From assembly GCA_024697655.1 (NCBI GenBank), contig JAILFI010000057.1, positions 1 through 5,349 on the forward strand: a stretch of 5,349 nucleotides of DNA, given 5' to 3'. The position numbers were made by a program, and so were the translations under genes. How positions within the stretch are numbered: position 1 is the first letter of the stretch; every line of letters starts with the position of its first letter. Positions 5,058 to 5,349 of this stretch are shown piece by piece. The DNA is from Clostridiales bacterium (GTDB taxonomy: Bacteria > Bacillota_A > Clostridia > Peptostreptococcales > Anaerovoracaceae). The notes below the pieces were generated by a model. It saw only the letters and a list, made by a program, of their open reading frames with translations. It ran no database searches and had not been told where the DNA came from.

Positions 5058-5349
5058 AGTGACCACCTCAATCCTAAGAACTGAACTTCTTCTTCCTCGC
5101 CGCCGGCTGCCATCTTGAAGAGCTTATCAAACATCTCCTTGATCAGCTCGCGGGAGACGTCTCTGCCGCCCAGACCAACGATGTAGTTGCCCAGTTTGGC
5201 GTTGGAGCCGTACATTGCACCTTTGACTTCCTGGAAGATCGTGCCTTCCGCACCGAAGCTGATGCTTCTGTCGATGACACCAACTGCCTGGAACTTGCCG
5301 ATGACACTGTGGAAGTATTCCTTCGGGAACGGACGGAAGGAACGGAGCT
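5042..5349 (-). CDS. porA: 2-oxoacid:ferredoxin oxidoreductase alpha subunit, C-terminal part only
   Basis: About 101 C-terminal residues are visible; the gene enters from beyond the window edge, where roughly 290 more are expected for a full PorA/VorA alpha subunit. The frame reads codons from 5347 down to a TGA at 5044-5042. The segment VGVIDRSISFGAEGTIFQEV (about residues 23-42 of the visible part) and NYIVGLGGRDVS (about 55-66) are characteristic of the transketolase C-terminal-like domain II of this family. An acidic GGEEEE run and a short FLGLRW tail follow. The stop lies 16 bases inside the beta-subunit gene. The alpha-then-beta order matches four-subunit enzymes, in which gamma and delta genes usually lie upstream. 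Whether they do here cannot be seen. Confidence 0.88.
   Translation of the reverse strand, partial: LRSFRPFPKEYFHSVIGKFQAVGVIDRSISFGAEGTIFQEVKGAMYGSNAKLGNYIVGLGGRDVSRELIKEMFDKLFKMAAGGEEEEVQFLGLRWSLWQSI
5063..5069 (-). promoter_or_regulatory. Ribosome binding site deciding the porB start
   Basis: GAGGTGG on the minus strand is placed five bases before the ATG at 5057. It contains the GTG that would otherwise extend the protein by three residues. It lies within the last codons of the alpha-subunit gene, favouring translational coupling. Confidence 0.75.

Noticed and set aside
4242..5084. 280-codon open frame on the plus strand
   Set aside because: It is antisense to the oxidoreductase beta gene, which carries clear thiamine diphosphate and iron-sulfur motifs. 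It has no independent evidence.

Overview
The window looks like chromosomal DNA from an anaerobic, low-G+C-lineage Gram-positive bacterium (Firmicutes/Clostridia type) with moderately high GC. The evidence is a four-subunit-type 2-oxoacid:ferredoxin oxidoreductase, a lipoprotein signal with a Gly/Ser/Asp linker typical of these bacteria, strong AGGAGG-like ribosome binding sites and near-consensus sigma-A -10 boxes. No mobile-element gene, RNA gene, CRISPR array or prophage is visible. An amino-acid-fermenting clostridial relative is a reasonable guess but is not proven here.

Every convincing gene lies on the minus strand, so transcription runs from high to low coordinates. At 5349-5042 is the C-terminal end of a 2-oxoacid:ferredoxin oxidoreductase alpha subunit. 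It overlaps by 16 bases the complete beta subunit (5057-4161). After a 92-base gap comes a TRAP-type solute-binding lipoprotein (4068-3007). No dctQ or dctM membrane gene lies within view. A 352-base gap follows (3006-2655). It holds three consecutive hairpins, the last of which resembles a terminator, then a 20-base imperfect palindrome, a good promoter and a structured-looking leader for a class I/II aminotransferase (2654-1482). That gene ends in a clear intrinsic terminator. A second promoter then drives a two-gene unit: a MarR-family regulator (1279-851) and, three bases later, a lipoate-protein ligase (847 to the window edge, C-terminus missing).

The genes fit 2-oxoacid/amino-acid catabolism. 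The aminotransferase interconverts amino acids and 2-oxoacids, the oxidoreductase decarboxylates 2-oxoacids to acyl-CoA with ferredoxin as acceptor, and the TRAP binding protein probably captures an organic (perhaps carboxylic) acid. The lipoate ligase would serve lipoyl proteins such as GcvH or a 2-oxoacid dehydrogenase E2, under possible control by its MarR partner. These links are inferred from gene identity and proximity. I found no clearly new system. The points most worth a second look are the lone TRAP binding protein, the hairpin cluster at 2848-2912, and the possible operators ahead of the aminotransferase and MarR genes.
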